A DNA stretch of 64,000 nucleotides from Acetobacter garciniae (GTDB lineage Bacteria; Pseudomonadota; Alphaproteobacteria; Acetobacterales; Acetobacteraceae), in contig NZ_JAFVMH010000006.1 of the NCBI RefSeq assembly GCF_017377735.1, positions 124,001-188,000 of the forward strand, in the 5' to 3' direction. Both the position numbers and the translations under genes were made by a program. Below, piece after piece: positions 17,265 through 26,448 of the stretch (within the stretch, counting starts at the first letter, position 1; each line of letters starts with the position of its first letter). The notes beneath the pieces are model-generated. The model was not told the origin of the DNA. It saw only the letters and a program-made list of their open reading frames with translations, and made no database searches.

Positions 17265-18328
17265 CACAGCCCGCACCACCCGGCAGCCCCACCCCCGCAT
17301 GCGGGGCGCTGAAAGTCGCGCATGTCATGGCCGGCTCTGCCGCGGGTGGGGCGGAACTGTTCTTTGAACGGCTCTGCACCGCGCAGGCGCATACGGGGCT
17401 GGATGTCCTGCCTGTCATCCGCCGCAACGGAGCACGCAGCCAGCGCCTGCGCGATGGGGGCACGCGCCCGCTGGAACTGCCCTTTGGCGGCCTGCTGGAC
17501 CTGCGCACCGGCCCCGCCCTGCGCCGCGCACTCAAGGCCTTTCGCCCACGTGTGACCGTGGCCTGGATGAACCGTGCCGCGCGCTTCACCCCGCAGGGGG
17601 ATTGGATTCTTGCTGGCCGTCTGGGCGGGTTTTACGACCTGTCGTACTATCGGCGCTGTTCGCACCTGATCGGCAACACCCGTGGCCTGGTGCAGTGGAT
17701 GGCCCGGCAGGGCTGGGATCCGGCCCGCGCGCATTACCTGCCCAATTTTGCAACGGACCTGGCGCAGGTGGCCGCCGTATGGCCCAAGGGCGTGCCCCAT
17801 GGTGCGCCCTTCCTGCTCGCTTTGGGGCGGCTGCATGAGAACAAGGCCTTCGATGTGCTGATCCGCGCCATGCGGCATATCCCCTCCATCCCGCTGGTGA
17901 TCGCGGGGGAAGGCCCCGAACGCGCGGGGCTGGAAGCCCTGGCCCGGCGCGAAGGAGTAGCCGCGCGCGTGATCATGCCCGGCTGGGCGGACAATCCCGG
18001 CGGGCTGATACGCGCATGTTCGATCCTTGTCTGCCCGTCACGGCATGAACCACTTGGCAATGTCGTGATCGAGGGATTTTCCGCGACAAAACCCGTTGTA
18101 GCCGCTGCCGCCGATGGCCCGGCCGAACTGATCCGCACGGGGGAGAACGGTCTTCTCGCCCCAGTGGAGGATGCACAGGCCCTGGCGGCAGGCATTGCCG
18201 AACTGCTTGAAAACCCGGCCCGCGCGCACCAGATCGCCACCGCCGGACGGCAGGACTACGACAGCACCTTTGCGGCACCCCCGGTCCTTGCCGCATGGCG
18301 CCACTTCCTCGCAACCGTGGAGGGCTGA
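17261..18328 (+). CDS. Glycosyltransferase family 4
   Basis: A 355-residue GT-B glycosyltransferase. The N-terminal Rossmann domain has 'VAHVMAGSAAGGAELFFERL', and the C-terminal donor domain has 'FLLALGRLHENKAFDVLIRA', 'LVIAGEGPERAGLEAL' and the EX7E-like 'CPSRHEPLGNVVIEGFSATKP'. It begins inside the GT9 stop codon (ATGA) and is followed after 4 bases by an asparagine synthase-like gene, so all three form one operon for a cell-surface glycan. No membrane segment is seen. The linkage and sugar are unknown. Confidence 0.9.
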   Translation: MTQPAPPGSPTPACGALKVAHVMAGSAAGGAELFFERLCTAQAHTGLDVLPVIRRNGARSQRLRDGGTRPLELPFGGLLDLRTGPALRRALKAFRPRVTVAWMNRAARFTPQGDWILAGRLGGFYDLSYYRRCSHLIGNTRGLVQWMARQGWDPARAHYLPNFATDLAQVAAVWPKGVPHGAPFLLALGRLHENKAFDVLIRAMRHIPSIPLVIAGEGPERAGLEALARREGVAARVIMPGWADNPGGLIRACSILVCPSRHEPLGNVVIEGFSATKPVVAAAADGPAELIRTGENGLLAPVEDAQALAAGIAELLENPARAHQIATAGRQDYDSTFAAPPVLAAWRHFLATVEG

Positions 18329-18332
18329 ACCC

Positions 18333-20111
18333 ATGTGCGGCATTGGCGGGCTGATCTATGCCCCATCCACTCCGGCCTGCGCGCCCGCGACCCTGCAAGC
18401 CATGGCCGAAGCGCTGGCCCATCGCGGGCCGGACGGTGCGCATACGGTCCGCCTGGGGCCGGTCGACCTGGTGCATACGCGCCTGTCCATTATCGATATC
18501 GCGGGCGGGGACCAGCCCCTGTGCGGCCAGGGCGGTACGCTGATCGCCAATGGCGAGATCTACAATGACCCGCAGATCCGCAGCGAAATCGGGCCGGGGG
18601 CGTTCCATACCGGCAGCGACTGCGAATCCGCCCTTGTCCTGTGGGCGCGCCATGGGGCGGATTATGCCCGCTACCTGCGCGGCATGTACGCCATGGCCCT
18701 GTACGACGCCACCCGCCAGGACCTCCTGCTCTCGCGCGATCCGTTCGGGATCAAGCCGCTTTACTATACCGACATACCGGGCGGTGTTGCGTTTGCATCC
18801 GAAGCCGGGGTGCTGCTGCATGCGGGCCTGGCCCGGCGCGCGGTGGCCCCTGCCGCGCGCACGGAACTGCTGCAATTACAGTTCACCACCGGACGGGACA
18901 CGATTTTCCCGGGCATTCGCCGCCTGCTGCCCGGGGAAACCCTGCGTATCGCCCAGGGCCGCATGATGGAGCGCACGCGCCTGCCCGCTCTGCCGGTCGT
19001 GGAACCTGCCGCCCTCATCACTTCCGAGACGGAAGCCCTGGACAGGCTGGATGCGGCACTGATGGATAGTGTGAGCGCCCATGAACGCGCGGATGTGCCG
19101 TTTGGCCTGTTCCTGTCCGGCGGCATAGACAGCGCATGCCTGCTGAGCGCCATGGCCCGCCTGCCGCGCAAGGCCCCCCTACGGACATGGACCGCCCTGT
19201 TCGACGCCCGCAACGCCGCCAACGAGGCCGAGGCCGCCGAATATCTGGCCCGGCATGCGGGGGCCGAACACCGGACATTGCGCATTACCAGCGCCATGGT
19301 GTGGCAGAATCTGCCCGCGATCGTCGCCTGCATGGACGACCCGGTGGCGGATTACGCCATTATTCCCACCTGGCTGCTGGCGCGCGAGGCCGCGAAGGAT
19401 GTCAGGGTCATTCTCTCGGGCGAAGGAGGGGATGAACTGTTCTGCGGTTACGGGCGCTACCGTGCCGCCGCCCGCCCGTGGTGGCGCGGGCGCAAACGCA
19501 TGTGGCGGCGCGGCATGTTCGAGGGGCTGGGTGTGCTGCGCGATCCGGACGGGCCGCAGACCACCCATTGGCGCGACGGCATTGCCACGGCCGAAATGGC
19601 GGCCCACAATGCCCCCACGCCCCTTGCGCGCCTGCAAGCCGTGGACACCGCCGAGTGGTTGCCCAATGACCTGCTTGTCAAGCTGGACCGCTGCCTGATG
19701 GCCCATGGCGTGGAAGGTCGTACCCCGCTGCTGGACCCTGCGCTGGCACAGGTGGCCGCCCATCTGTCAGACGACCTGCGCACACGCCAGGGCAGGGGCA
19801 AGTGGCTTTTGCGCGCATGGCTGGCACGGCATAACGCCAGCGCGCGCCCGTTCGCCCCCAAACAGGGGTTCAGCGTGCCCATAGGGGCATGGATCGCCCA
19901 GGAAGGTGCGCGGCTGGGCGAGCTTGTGGCGCGACAGGACTGCGTTGCCGAAATCGCCCGGCCCGAAAGGGTGCGCGATATCTTCAAGGCGGCGGACGAT
20001 ACACGGGCCGGGGCCGCCGCGTGGACATTGCTGTTCTACGCGCTGTGGCACCGCACGCATATCCGCGCCCTTGCCCCGCTGGGCGATGTGTTCGAAACCC
20101 TGAGCCACTGA
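18333..20111 (+). CDS. asnB: Glutamine-hydrolysing asparagine synthase-like amidotransferase
   Basis: A 592-residue class II amidotransferase. The mature N terminus 'MCGIGGLIYAP' carries the nucleophilic Cys2 of the glutaminase domain, with 'HRGPDG', 'LSIIDIAGGDQPL' and 'NGEIYN'. The synthase domain has the PPi loop 'FLSGGIDSACLLSAMA' and 'LSGEGGDELFCGYGRY'. It could make asparagine from aspartate, but its position directly after GT9 and GT4 genes suggests amidation of a sugar acid or other glycan component, as known for asparagine synthase homologues in polysaccharide clusters. Start at 18333 is fixed by Cys2. I cannot tell free-amino-acid from glycan function. Confidence 0.85.
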   Translation: MCGIGGLIYAPSTPACAPATLQAMAEALAHRGPDGAHTVRLGPVDLVHTRLSIIDIAGGDQPLCGQGGTLIANGEIYNDPQIRSEIGPGAFHTGSDCESALVLWARHGADYARYLRGMYAMALYDATRQDLLLSRDPFGIKPLYYTDIPGGVAFASEAGVLLHAGLARRAVAPAARTELLQLQFTTGRDTIFPGIRRLLPGETLRIAQGRMMERTRLPALPVVEPAALITSETEALDRLDAALMDSVSAHERADVPFGLFLSGGIDSACLLSAMARLPRKAPLRTWTALFDARNAANEAEAAEYLARHAGAEHRTLRITSAMVWQNLPAIVACMDDPVADYAIIPTWLLAREAAKDVRVILSGEGGDELFCGYGRYRAAARPWWRGRKRMWRRGMFEGLGVLRDPDGPQTTHWRDGIATAEMAAHNAPTPLARLQAVDTAEWLPNDLLVKLDRCLMAHGVEGRTPLLDPALAQVAAHLSDDLRTRQGRGKWLLRAWLARHNASARPFAPKQGFSVPIGAWIAQEGARLGELVARQDCVAEIARPERVRDIFKAADDTRAGAAAWTLLFYALWHRTHIRALAPLGDVFETLSH

Positions 20112-20346
20112 AACCCCCGGCCCCCGCCAGCGGTTATCCGTAACGGGCGCAGCCATTGTTCCCACCACTGCCTGACCTGGCCCATAGGCGTGTTCACCCC
20201 TGCCCGCCACCTGCCATGGCTGTGCGAAAGCCCCGGATACGAGAGCGGGCACGCCATGCGCGGCACACCACTGGCCAAGCCCCCGGCGCGGATGTAGGCT
20301 GCACGCCAGTTCCCACTGACCGCCTGTTTTATGGGAGATACCCCCT

Positions 20347-21240
20347 ATGTCCGCCCCGGCCCCCATCGCCAAGGCCCATGTCGCGCCACTTGGCAACCGC
20401 GCCGTTCTCAAGCTTGCCGGTGCGGACCGTATCCGTTTTCTCCAGGGGCTGGTAACGGCCGATATCGCCACGCTGGAGCCGGGGCGTGCGGCGTGGTCCG
20501 CCTGCCTGACACCGCAAGGCCGCTGGCAGGCCGATTTCTTTGTCACCGCCGACCCGGATGAGACCTGCCTGCTGCTGGACTGCGCGGCAAGTCAGGCGGA
20601 ACAGTTGCGCACGCTGCTGCTGCGCTTTCGCCTGCGGGCCGATGTGCAACTGGAACTGACCGGCCTGTCCGTCTATGCCGCGTGGGGGAACGATCCCGAC
20701 AGCGCGATTCTGGAAAACGCCATCAGCTTCCGCGACCCCCGGGTAGAGGATGCGGGCTGGCGGCTGATCGACCCCGCCCCCGATACGCCAACCAATGCAA
20801 GCGCACTGGATTACGACCTGCACCGTCTCCTGCTCGGCCTGCCCGACGGGGTTCAGGATTGCGAGCCCGGGCGCACCCTGCCAGCCGAGGCCAATATGGA
20901 CCTGCTGGGCGGTATTTCGTGGCAGAAGGGCTGTTTTCTGGGGCAGGAGGTCACGGCACGCATGCATTACCGCACGCTGCTCAAACGCCGCATGGTCCCT
21001 ATTGCCAGCAGCCACCCCCTGCCCGCACCCGGCACGCCCATCACCCATGACGGGCAGGAAGTGGGCATGCTGCGCTCGTCCCACGATCATGTGGGGCTTG
21101 CCCTGCTGAAGGTGGAGGCAGCGGAGAAACCCCTGCAATGCAACGGCCATGCGCTGACCGCCCGCCCGCCGGCCTGGCTGGCGCCAGCCCTCAAGCCCGC
21201 CGACAAGGCACCCCCGGAATCCACCAGCCCACCGGAATGA
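20347..21240 (+). CDS. ygfZ: YgfZ/GcvT folate-binding protein
   Basis: A 297-residue YgfZ-type protein that helps repair or assemble certain Fe-S enzymes in a folate-dependent way. The family hallmark K-G-C-[FY]-x-G-Q-E is present as 'KGCFLGQEVTARMHYR' near residues 197-212, and the N-terminal region shows 'FLQGLVTADIATLEPG' and 'CLTPQGRWQADFFV'. A Pro-rich C-terminal tail follows. Its stop overlaps the hisI start by ATGA. The 235 bases upstream, after asnB, hold no gene that I can see. Confidence 0.9.
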   Translation: MSAPAPIAKAHVAPLGNRAVLKLAGADRIRFLQGLVTADIATLEPGRAAWSACLTPQGRWQADFFVTADPDETCLLLDCAASQAEQLRTLLLRFRLRADVQLELTGLSVYAAWGNDPDSAILENAISFRDPRVEDAGWRLIDPAPDTPTNASALDYDLHRLLLGLPDGVQDCEPGRTLPAEANMDLLGGISWQKGCFLGQEVTARMHYRTLLKRRMVPIASSHPLPAPGTPITHDGQEVGMLRSSHDHVGLALLKVEAAEKPLQCNGHALTARPPAWLAPALKPADKAPPESTSPPE

Positions 21241-21662
21241 CCATGCCCTACACCGCCCCCGCCCCCGCCGTGCTCGACACCATGCTGGAGGGCATCAGAT
21301 ACGATGCCGCCGGGCTGATCGCGGCCATCGCCCAACAGCATGATACCGGCGAAGTGCTGATGATTGCGTGGATGAACGCCGAGGCCCTGCGCGAGACCTT
21401 GCAGAGCGGCCGCGTGTGCTATTATTCGCGCAGCCGCAAGGGGCTGTGGCGCAAGGGTGAGACATCCGGCCAGGTGCAGCATCTGATACAGGCCCGGCTG
21501 GACTGCGATTCAGACGCCGTGCTGCTGGAGGTGGACCAGATCGGGGTGGCCTGCCATACGGGCCGCCGCAACTGCTTTTACCGCGCCTTCACGCCCGAAG
21601 GGCTGACGGAGCTGAGCAAGCCGCTGATCGACCCGGCAAAACTCTACCATTCCCACGCCTGA
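21237..21662 (+). CDS. hisI: Phosphoribosyl-AMP cyclohydrolase
   Basis: A 141-residue stand-alone HisI, the third enzyme of histidine biosynthesis, which opens the purine ring of PR-AMP. Visible signatures are 'YYSRSRKGLWRKGETSGQ', the Mg-binding 'DCDSD', and 'ACHTGRRNCFYR' with zinc-binding Cys residues. There is no fused HisE pyrophosphohydrolase domain. The start is the ATG overlapping the ygfZ stop; a second ATG two codons later is possible. No other his genes are in the window. A double-hairpin repeat follows and separates it from convergent lpxB. Confidence 0.94.
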   Translation: MTMPYTAPAPAVLDTMLEGIRYDAAGLIAAIAQQHDTGEVLMIAWMNAEALRETLQSGRVCYYSRSRKGLWRKGETSGQVQHLIQARLDCDSDAVLLEVDQIGVACHTGRRNCFYRAFTPEGLTELSKPLIDPAKLYHSHA

Positions 21663-21690
21663 AACCGTTTCAAACAACCGACGATAAAAA

Positions 21691-21790
21691 AGATAAAAGT
21701 TTTTGGTGAAGCTTTTTTTCAAAAAGCTTCAGACAATGTCACCTTTCTGAAAAAAGGCGATACCCGGAAACTTTTAGAAAAGTTGCGGAA
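21691..21790. repeat. Dispersed double-hairpin repeat, copy 2 (inverted)
   Basis: This is the reverse-complement counterpart of the module at 10030-10120. It has the perfect TGAAGCTTTTT/AAAAAGCTTCA stem (21707-21731), the second, less perfect stem ACCTTTCTGAAAAAAGGC (21741-21758), and the flanking AAAAGTTTTTGG. The extension CGGAAACTTTTAGAAAAGTTGCGGAATATTTG resembles the distal flank of copy 1. It lies between convergent hisI and lpxB, again where a bidirectional terminator would be expected. Confidence 0.72.
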
Positions 21791-21813
21791 TATTTGTATG
21801 CCCACAAGCTGGC

Positions 21814-22995
21814 TCAGGCCGCCTGCCCTTTGCGCGCCAGCAGGTCCAGCACCGCCTGGGCTGCGGCATCGGCCGGCAGCACGCCCCCCGGCCCTTCCAG
21901 TCCGCGCAGCACGCTGGCGAAGGCGTCCTTCTGGGCCTGGGCTGCGGCCCTGTCTTCGAACAGGGTCCGGACCGCGCGGGCCAGCACGTCGGGGCGGCAG
22001 TTTTCCTGCAACAGTTCGGGCACCACGGCGCGGCCCGCAAGCAGGTTCACCATGGCCACATACGGCACGCGGATCAGCCGCCGGGCGATAAAGGCGGTCA
22101 CGGGATTGACGCGGTAGGTCACGGCCATGGGCACGCCCGCCAAGGCCAGTTCCAGCGTGGAGGTGCCCGATTTGGTCAAAGCCGCACCGGCGGCGGCAAA
22201 GGCATCGTGCTTGTCGGCAAGGTCCGTCACCACAATGGGGCGCACGGGCCAGTCGCGGGTTGCGCGTTCCACGGCGGGGGCGACCACGCTGGAAACCGGC
22301 ACCACGGGCACCACGTCGGGCATGACGGCCGAAAGCCGTGCCAGCATCTGCCCGAAAACCGGGAGCAGGCGCGGCACTTCCGAACGGCGGCTGCCGGGCA
22401 TGAGCACGAGAATACGCGCGCCGTCCGCCAGCTTGTGCCGGGCGCGAAAACGCGCCGCGTCCCCATCGCGCGCGCCGGACTGAATGACCGGGTGGCCCAC
22501 GAAGCGGGTTTTCAGCCCGTGGCGGCTGAAAAAATCTTCCTCGAAGGGTAGAAGGCACAAAAGCTCGTCCCACAGGCCGGGAAATTCCTTCACCCTTTTC
22601 TGCCGCCATGCCCAGACCTGCGGGGCCACGTAATGCATGCGCGCCACCCCAAGCCCGCTGATTTTTTTCAACAGCCGCAGGGCAAAACCCGGGCTGTCTA
22701 TGGTTATGACCAGATCGGGCTTTTGGGCTGCGACATCGGCCACGGCCTCATCCAGCCGGCGGGAAAGGTGCCGCAGGCGGGGCAGGATCTCGACCAGCCC
22801 CATGACCGCCAGGTCGCGCATGGGAAAAAGACTGTCCAGCCCCTGCTGTGCCATGCGTGCCCCACCCACCCCCGCAAAGCGGATGGCAGGCGCGCGCGCG
22901 CGCAGCGCCTGCATGAGCCGCGCGCCAAGAACGTCGCCGCTGGCCTCACCGGCCAGAATCCAGATCAGGGGGGAAGGATTGGAAGAAACAGCCAT
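21814..22995 (-). CDS. lpxB: Lipid-A-disaccharide synthase
   Basis: A 393-residue GT19 enzyme that joins UDP-2,3-diacylglucosamine and lipid X to form the lipid A disaccharide at the inner membrane. Conserved blocks are 'WILAGEASGDVLGARLM', 'FAGVGGARMAQQGL', 'IDSPGFALRLLKKI', 'HYVAPQVWAWRQKR', 'LLPFEEDFF' and 'FVGHPV', with 'LPGSRRSEV' for donor binding. The ATG at 22995 is chosen because 'MAVSSNPSPLIWILAGEASG' aligns with the family N terminus; the longer frame adds an unrelated Ala/Gly stretch. No other lpx gene is adjacent, unlike the usual lpxD-fabZ-lpxA-lpxB order. Confidence 0.95.
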   Translation of the reverse strand: MAVSSNPSPLIWILAGEASGDVLGARLMQALRARAPAIRFAGVGGARMAQQGLDSLFPMRDLAVMGLVEILPRLRHLSRRLDEAVADVAAQKPDLVITIDSPGFALRLLKKISGLGVARMHYVAPQVWAWRQKRVKEFPGLWDELLCLLPFEEDFFSRHGLKTRFVGHPVIQSGARDGDAARFRARHKLADGARILVLMPGSRRSEVPRLLPVFGQMLARLSAVMPDVVPVVPVSSVVAPAVERATRDWPVRPIVVTDLADKHDAFAAAGAALTKSGTSTLELALAGVPMAVTYRVNPVTAFIARRLIRVPYVAMVNLLAGRAVVPELLQENCRPDVLARAVRTLFEDRAAAQAQKDAFASVLRGLEGPGGVLPADAAAQAVLDLLARKGQAA

Positions 22996-23155
22996 GAGCC
23001 ATGGCATAAAGGGCTTGGCTGTGCAGCACAATTCCCCCGCCCCAGCACCAGCCGCGGCCCATGCTCGCCCATAAAGGGCCTTTGCGCATATCCGCACGCG
23101 GTCTATTCGGGGGGAGAGCGTTTTTTTTACCCCAGCACAGGAAACAAGAAGCGGC

Positions 23156-24613
23156 GTGAGAGTTCAGCAGTATCTTCGCGAATGGACGGATGAGCCGGTT
23201 CGCAATGTCCTGGCCGGCATGGTCGGCACCTTCGCCCTTATTCCAGAGGTGATCGCCTTTTCCTACGCCGCGGGCGTGGCGCCGCAGGTGGGGTTGTTCG
23301 CGTCCTTCGTCATCAGCATCGCGATCGCCATAACAGGGGGCAGGCCGGGCATGATTTCGGGGGCTGCGGGCTCCGTAGCACTTGTGGCCGCCGACCTGGT
23401 GCACAGCCATGGCTACCAGTACCTGCTGCTGGCGACATTGCTGGCCGGGTTCATCCAGATCGTGTTCGGGCTGCTGCGCATGCAGAACATAATGCGTTTC
23501 GTCTCGCGCGAGGTGGAGACGGGCTTTGTCAACGCCCTGGCCATTCTGATCTTTTCCGCCCAACTGCCACAGATGCTGCATGTCACCTGGCACACCTACG
23601 CGCTGATCGGCGTGGGGCTGGCCATTATCTACCTGCTGCCCCGCCTGACCACGGCCATCCCATCCCCGCTTGTGTGCATTCTGGTGCTGACCGGGCTGAG
23701 CATGGCGCTGAACCTGCCCGTGCATGTGGTGGCCGACCTCGGCCCCCTGCCCGAAGGCCTGCCGCAACTGGTCCTGCCCCATGTGCCGCTGAATATGACC
23801 ACGTTCAGCGTAGTGCTGCCCTATGCCTTCGCCATGGCCATGGTCGGGCTTCTGGAATCGCTCATGACGGCTGCGGTGGTGGACGAACTGACAGACACCC
23901 ACAGCAACAAGCGCATGGAATGCACGGGGCTGGGCATTTCGAACATGCTGGTCGGCCTGTTCGGTGGCATGGCCGGGTGCGGGATGATCGGGCAGACCGT
24001 GGGCAACCTGCGCTATGGCGGGCGGGGACGGCTTTCCACCTTTACGGCCGGGGCGTTCCTGCTGCTGCTGCTGGTGGTGCTGCACCGTTTTGTCGCCCGC
24101 GTGCCGGTAGCGGCCCTGGTCGCCATCATGATCATGGTGTCGGTCAGCACGTTTTCCTGGGGGTCGCTGCGGGATCTGGCACGCCATCCCCGGCTGTCTT
24201 CCATTGTCATGCTGGTTACCGTGGCGGTGGTGGTGGCGACCCATGACCTTGCCGCCGGTGTGGCCTGCGGCGTGCTGCTGAACGGGCTGTTCTTTTCCTT
24301 CCAGGTCATGAAACTGGTGAGCGTCACACCCGAGACCAGCCCCGATGGGCTGACACGGCTCTACCGCGTGCGGGGCGAGCTGTTTTTTGCCTCCGCCAGC
24401 GTACTGCCCGACACGGTGGATTTTCAGGACCCAGCCCCCAGTGTCATCATCGACCTGGCCGACGCCCATATCTGGGATATCAGCGCTGCCGACACGCTGG
24501 GCAAAACCGTCTCGCGGTTACAGGACCGGGGCAAGGCGGTGTCCGTCATCCATGCCAACCCGCGCGCCGCAGCCCTGTGTTCCGCCGTGGGGTGGGGTGC
24601 CGTCCTGTCCTGA
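23156..24613 (+). CDS. SulP family anion transporter with STAS domain
   Basis: A 485-residue SLC26/SulP transporter. Ten or more hydrophobic segments occupy residues about 18-395, with '[19 protein letters not shown]' and '[15 protein letters not shown]' typical of the family's substrate-site helices. A short STAS domain closes the protein ('[19 protein letters not shown]'). Family members move sulfate, bicarbonate, dicarboxylates or other anions; the substrate is not predictable here. The frame starts with GTG at 23156, preceded by AGGAAACAAG. It converges with msrQ, whose stop is only 18 bases away. Confidence 0.86.
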   Translation: MRVQQYLREWTDEPVRNVLAGMVGTFALIPEVIAFSYAAGVAPQVGLFASFVISIAIAITGGRPGMISGAAGSVALVAADLVHSHGYQYLLLATLLAGFIQIVFGLLRMQNIMRFVSREVETGFVNALAILIFSAQLPQMLHVTWHTYALIGVGLAIIYLLPRLTTAIPSPLVCILVLTGLSMALNLPVHVVADLGPLPEGLPQLVLPHVPLNMTTFSVVLPYAFAMAMVGLLESLMTAAVVDELTDTHSNKRMECTGLGISNMLVGLFGGMAGCGMIGQTVGNLRYGGRGRLSTFTAGAFLLLLLVVLHRFVARVPVAALVAIMIMVSVSTFSWGSLRDLARHPRLSSIVMLVTVAVVVATHDLAAGVACGVLLNGLFFSFQVMKLVSVTPETSPDGLTRLYRVRGELFFASASVLPDTVDFQDPAPSVIIDLADAHIWDISAADTLGKTVSRLQDRGKAVSVIHANPRAAALCSAVGWGAVLS

Positions 24614-24631
24614 TGGGCAAGGCATACAGCA

Positions 24632-25351
24632 TTACGCCCGGCTGGACTTGTCGCCCCCCGCTTTACCCCCGGATTTACCCCTTGCATGTGCAGCCCCCGT
24701 CGGATCGCCGCCTGTCTGTTCGCCCCGTCCGGGCTTGAACAGGCGCGTGGCCAGGACAGCCAGCGCGAAGGCTGCGTATAACAGGGGTTCGATCCGCCAG
24801 GTCTTGAACGCAAGGCTGTAGTGCAGGCAGACCAGCACCATGGCCATATAGGCCAAGCGGTGCAGTTCGGTCCATTTGCGCCCCAGTTGCATGATCGCGG
24901 TGCGGGTGGAGGTCAGGGCCAGTGTCATCATGCACAACAGGGCCAGCGCGCCACAGATCAGGAACGGACGGGTGAGGAAATCATGCACGATCCGCATAAG
25001 GTCCAGCCGCGCAGCACCGCATACATAGATGGCCACGTGCAATAGCGCGTAGCTGAACGCCAGCAGCCCCAACGGCCGCCGATAGACCATGAAGTTCAGC
25101 TTGAAAAAACGCCGCAGCGGGGACACCAGAAGGGACGCCAGCAGGAAACGGAATGCATAGCGCCCGAATTCATGCAAGGTCTGCTGCCAGGACATGGCCC
25201 CGGCCCAGCCCAGCCATAAAGCCGCTACGTCGGTTACGGCAGGCACCATGAACAGCAGGTAGAACAGAAGCTGGCGCATGAAGGGCGAAAATCGTGACCG
25301 CCTGCGCGGCCGCCCCGCCTGCGCGCGGTCCTGAGTATTGCGATGCTCCAT
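24632..25351 (-). CDS. msrQ: MsrQ-like heme-binding membrane protein (ferric reductase-like)
   Basis: A 239-residue protein with about six membrane helices and conserved His residues ('YALLHVAIYVCG', 'WTELHRLAYMAMVLVCLHYS') of the ferric-reductase-like heme fold. Best match by eye is MsrQ, which passes electrons from the quinone pool to the periplasmic methionine sulfoxide reductase MsrP. MsrP is usually adjacent but is not in this window. The C terminus is a Lys/Gly-rich hydrophilic tail. Start at 25351 ('MEHRNTQDRAQAGRPRRR') is the first Met giving a normal cytoplasmic N terminus; a longer frame to 25441 is possible. Confidence 0.78.
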   Translation of the reverse strand: MEHRNTQDRAQAGRPRRRSRFSPFMRQLLFYLLFMVPAVTDVAALWLGWAGAMSWQQTLHEFGRYAFRFLLASLLVSPLRRFFKLNFMVYRRPLGLLAFSYALLHVAIYVCGAARLDLMRIVHDFLTRPFLICGALALLCMMTLALTSTRTAIMQLGRKWTELHRLAYMAMVLVCLHYSLAFKTWRIEPLLYAAFALAVLATRLFKPGRGEQTGGDPTGAAHARGKSGGKAGGDKSSRA

Positions 25352-25528
25352 GACCCGGCCTTTCCCGCCCCTGGGCGTTTGCCCAACGGCAATCTGCGCT
25401 GGCAGATCCAGCTCGTACTCCCGCCACGAGATCTTGCCCACGATATCTGGGATGGATAGCGGCTGAGGGAAGACTTCTGCCTTGATCGCTTTATAGTAAC
25501 CTAAACCATACAGGAGTCTTAGCGCACC

Positions 25529-26404
25529 ATGTCATCCAAACAAACAATAGGATTTATCGGTTTTGGCGCCATGGCCAGCCGTATGGCCGAAAACCTTGCC
25601 AAGGCAGGCTTTGCCGCCGTGGCCTATACCCCTTCGGGCAAGGGGGGAAATGGCGACACGCCTTTCCTGCCCAGCCCGGCCGAGGTCGCGCGCAAGGCCG
25701 ATATCGTTCTGGTCTGCGTCCCTGATGATGAAGCGCTCGAGGCCAGCATGTACGGGGCCGAAGGTGCGCTTGCGGGCATGAGTGCGGGCGGGCTGCTGCT
25801 GAACACAAGCTCCGTCTCGCCCGAGGCCACGAAAGCCCTGTTCGACGCAGGTGCCGCCAGGGAAATCTGCGTGATCGACTGCCCCGTATCGGGCAGCACG
25901 CCCGAAGCCGAAAGCGCGAACCTGCTGGTTCTGGCAGGTGGCACCGACGATGCCATTGCCCGCGCCAAGCCCGTGTTCGACGCGATCGGGCGCATGACCA
26001 TCCATGCGGGCCCGGCTGGCAGCGGCGCACGGCTTAAACTGGTGGTCAACGGTATTATGGGCGCGGGCCTGGCCGCTGTGGCCGAAGGTATTGCCTACGG
26101 GCTGGCAGCAGGGCTGGACCGCACCATGCTGTTCGACGCCATGGACGAACTTGCCGTGATTTCCCCCCACCACAAGCGCAAGATCCGCATGGCCAAGGCG
26201 GGGGATTTCTCATCCCAGTTCCCCACCCGGCTGATGCAGAAGGACATGCGCCTGCTGCTGGATGCTGCGGCCCGGCTGGCCGTTCCCGTTCCCACCATGG
26301 GCGCCGTGACACAGCAACTCTCCCTGACACGTCGCGCCGCCCCCGATGCCGATTATTCCGCCCTGATCGGGGTGATGGAAAAAATCGTCGCCAACGACGC
26401 CTAA
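25529..26404 (+). CDS. NAD(P)-dependent beta-hydroxyacid dehydrogenase (HIBADH family)
   Basis: A 291-residue oxidoreductase of the 3-hydroxyisobutyrate / tartronate semialdehyde / 6-phosphogluconate dehydrogenase superfamily. The N-terminal Rossmann motif is 'GFIGFGAMASRMAENLAKAG', the substrate-binding loop is 'DCPVSGSTPEAESANLLVLAGG' (usually D-x-P-V-S-G-G), and the catalytic Lys lies in 'LKLVVNGIMGAG'. The Gly-to-Ser change in the substrate loop and 'MAS' in the dinucleotide loop make substrate prediction unsafe. A CAGGAGTC ribosome-binding site lies upstream of the ATG. It is transcribed alone, divergent from msrQ. Confidence 0.88.
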   Translation: MSSKQTIGFIGFGAMASRMAENLAKAGFAAVAYTPSGKGGNGDTPFLPSPAEVARKADIVLVCVPDDEALEASMYGAEGALAGMSAGGLLLNTSSVSPEATKALFDAGAAREICVIDCPVSGSTPEAESANLLVLAGGTDDAIARAKPVFDAIGRMTIHAGPAGSGARLKLVVNGIMGAGLAAVAEGIAYGLAAGLDRTMLFDAMDELAVISPHHKRKIRMAKAGDFSSQFPTRLMQKDMRLLLDAAARLAVPVPTMGAVTQQLSLTRRAAPDADYSALIGVMEKIVANDA

Positions 26405-26448
26405 GCCCCCAAAAACAGGCCGGAGGGTCTGACGGCGGGGCAGGCCGC

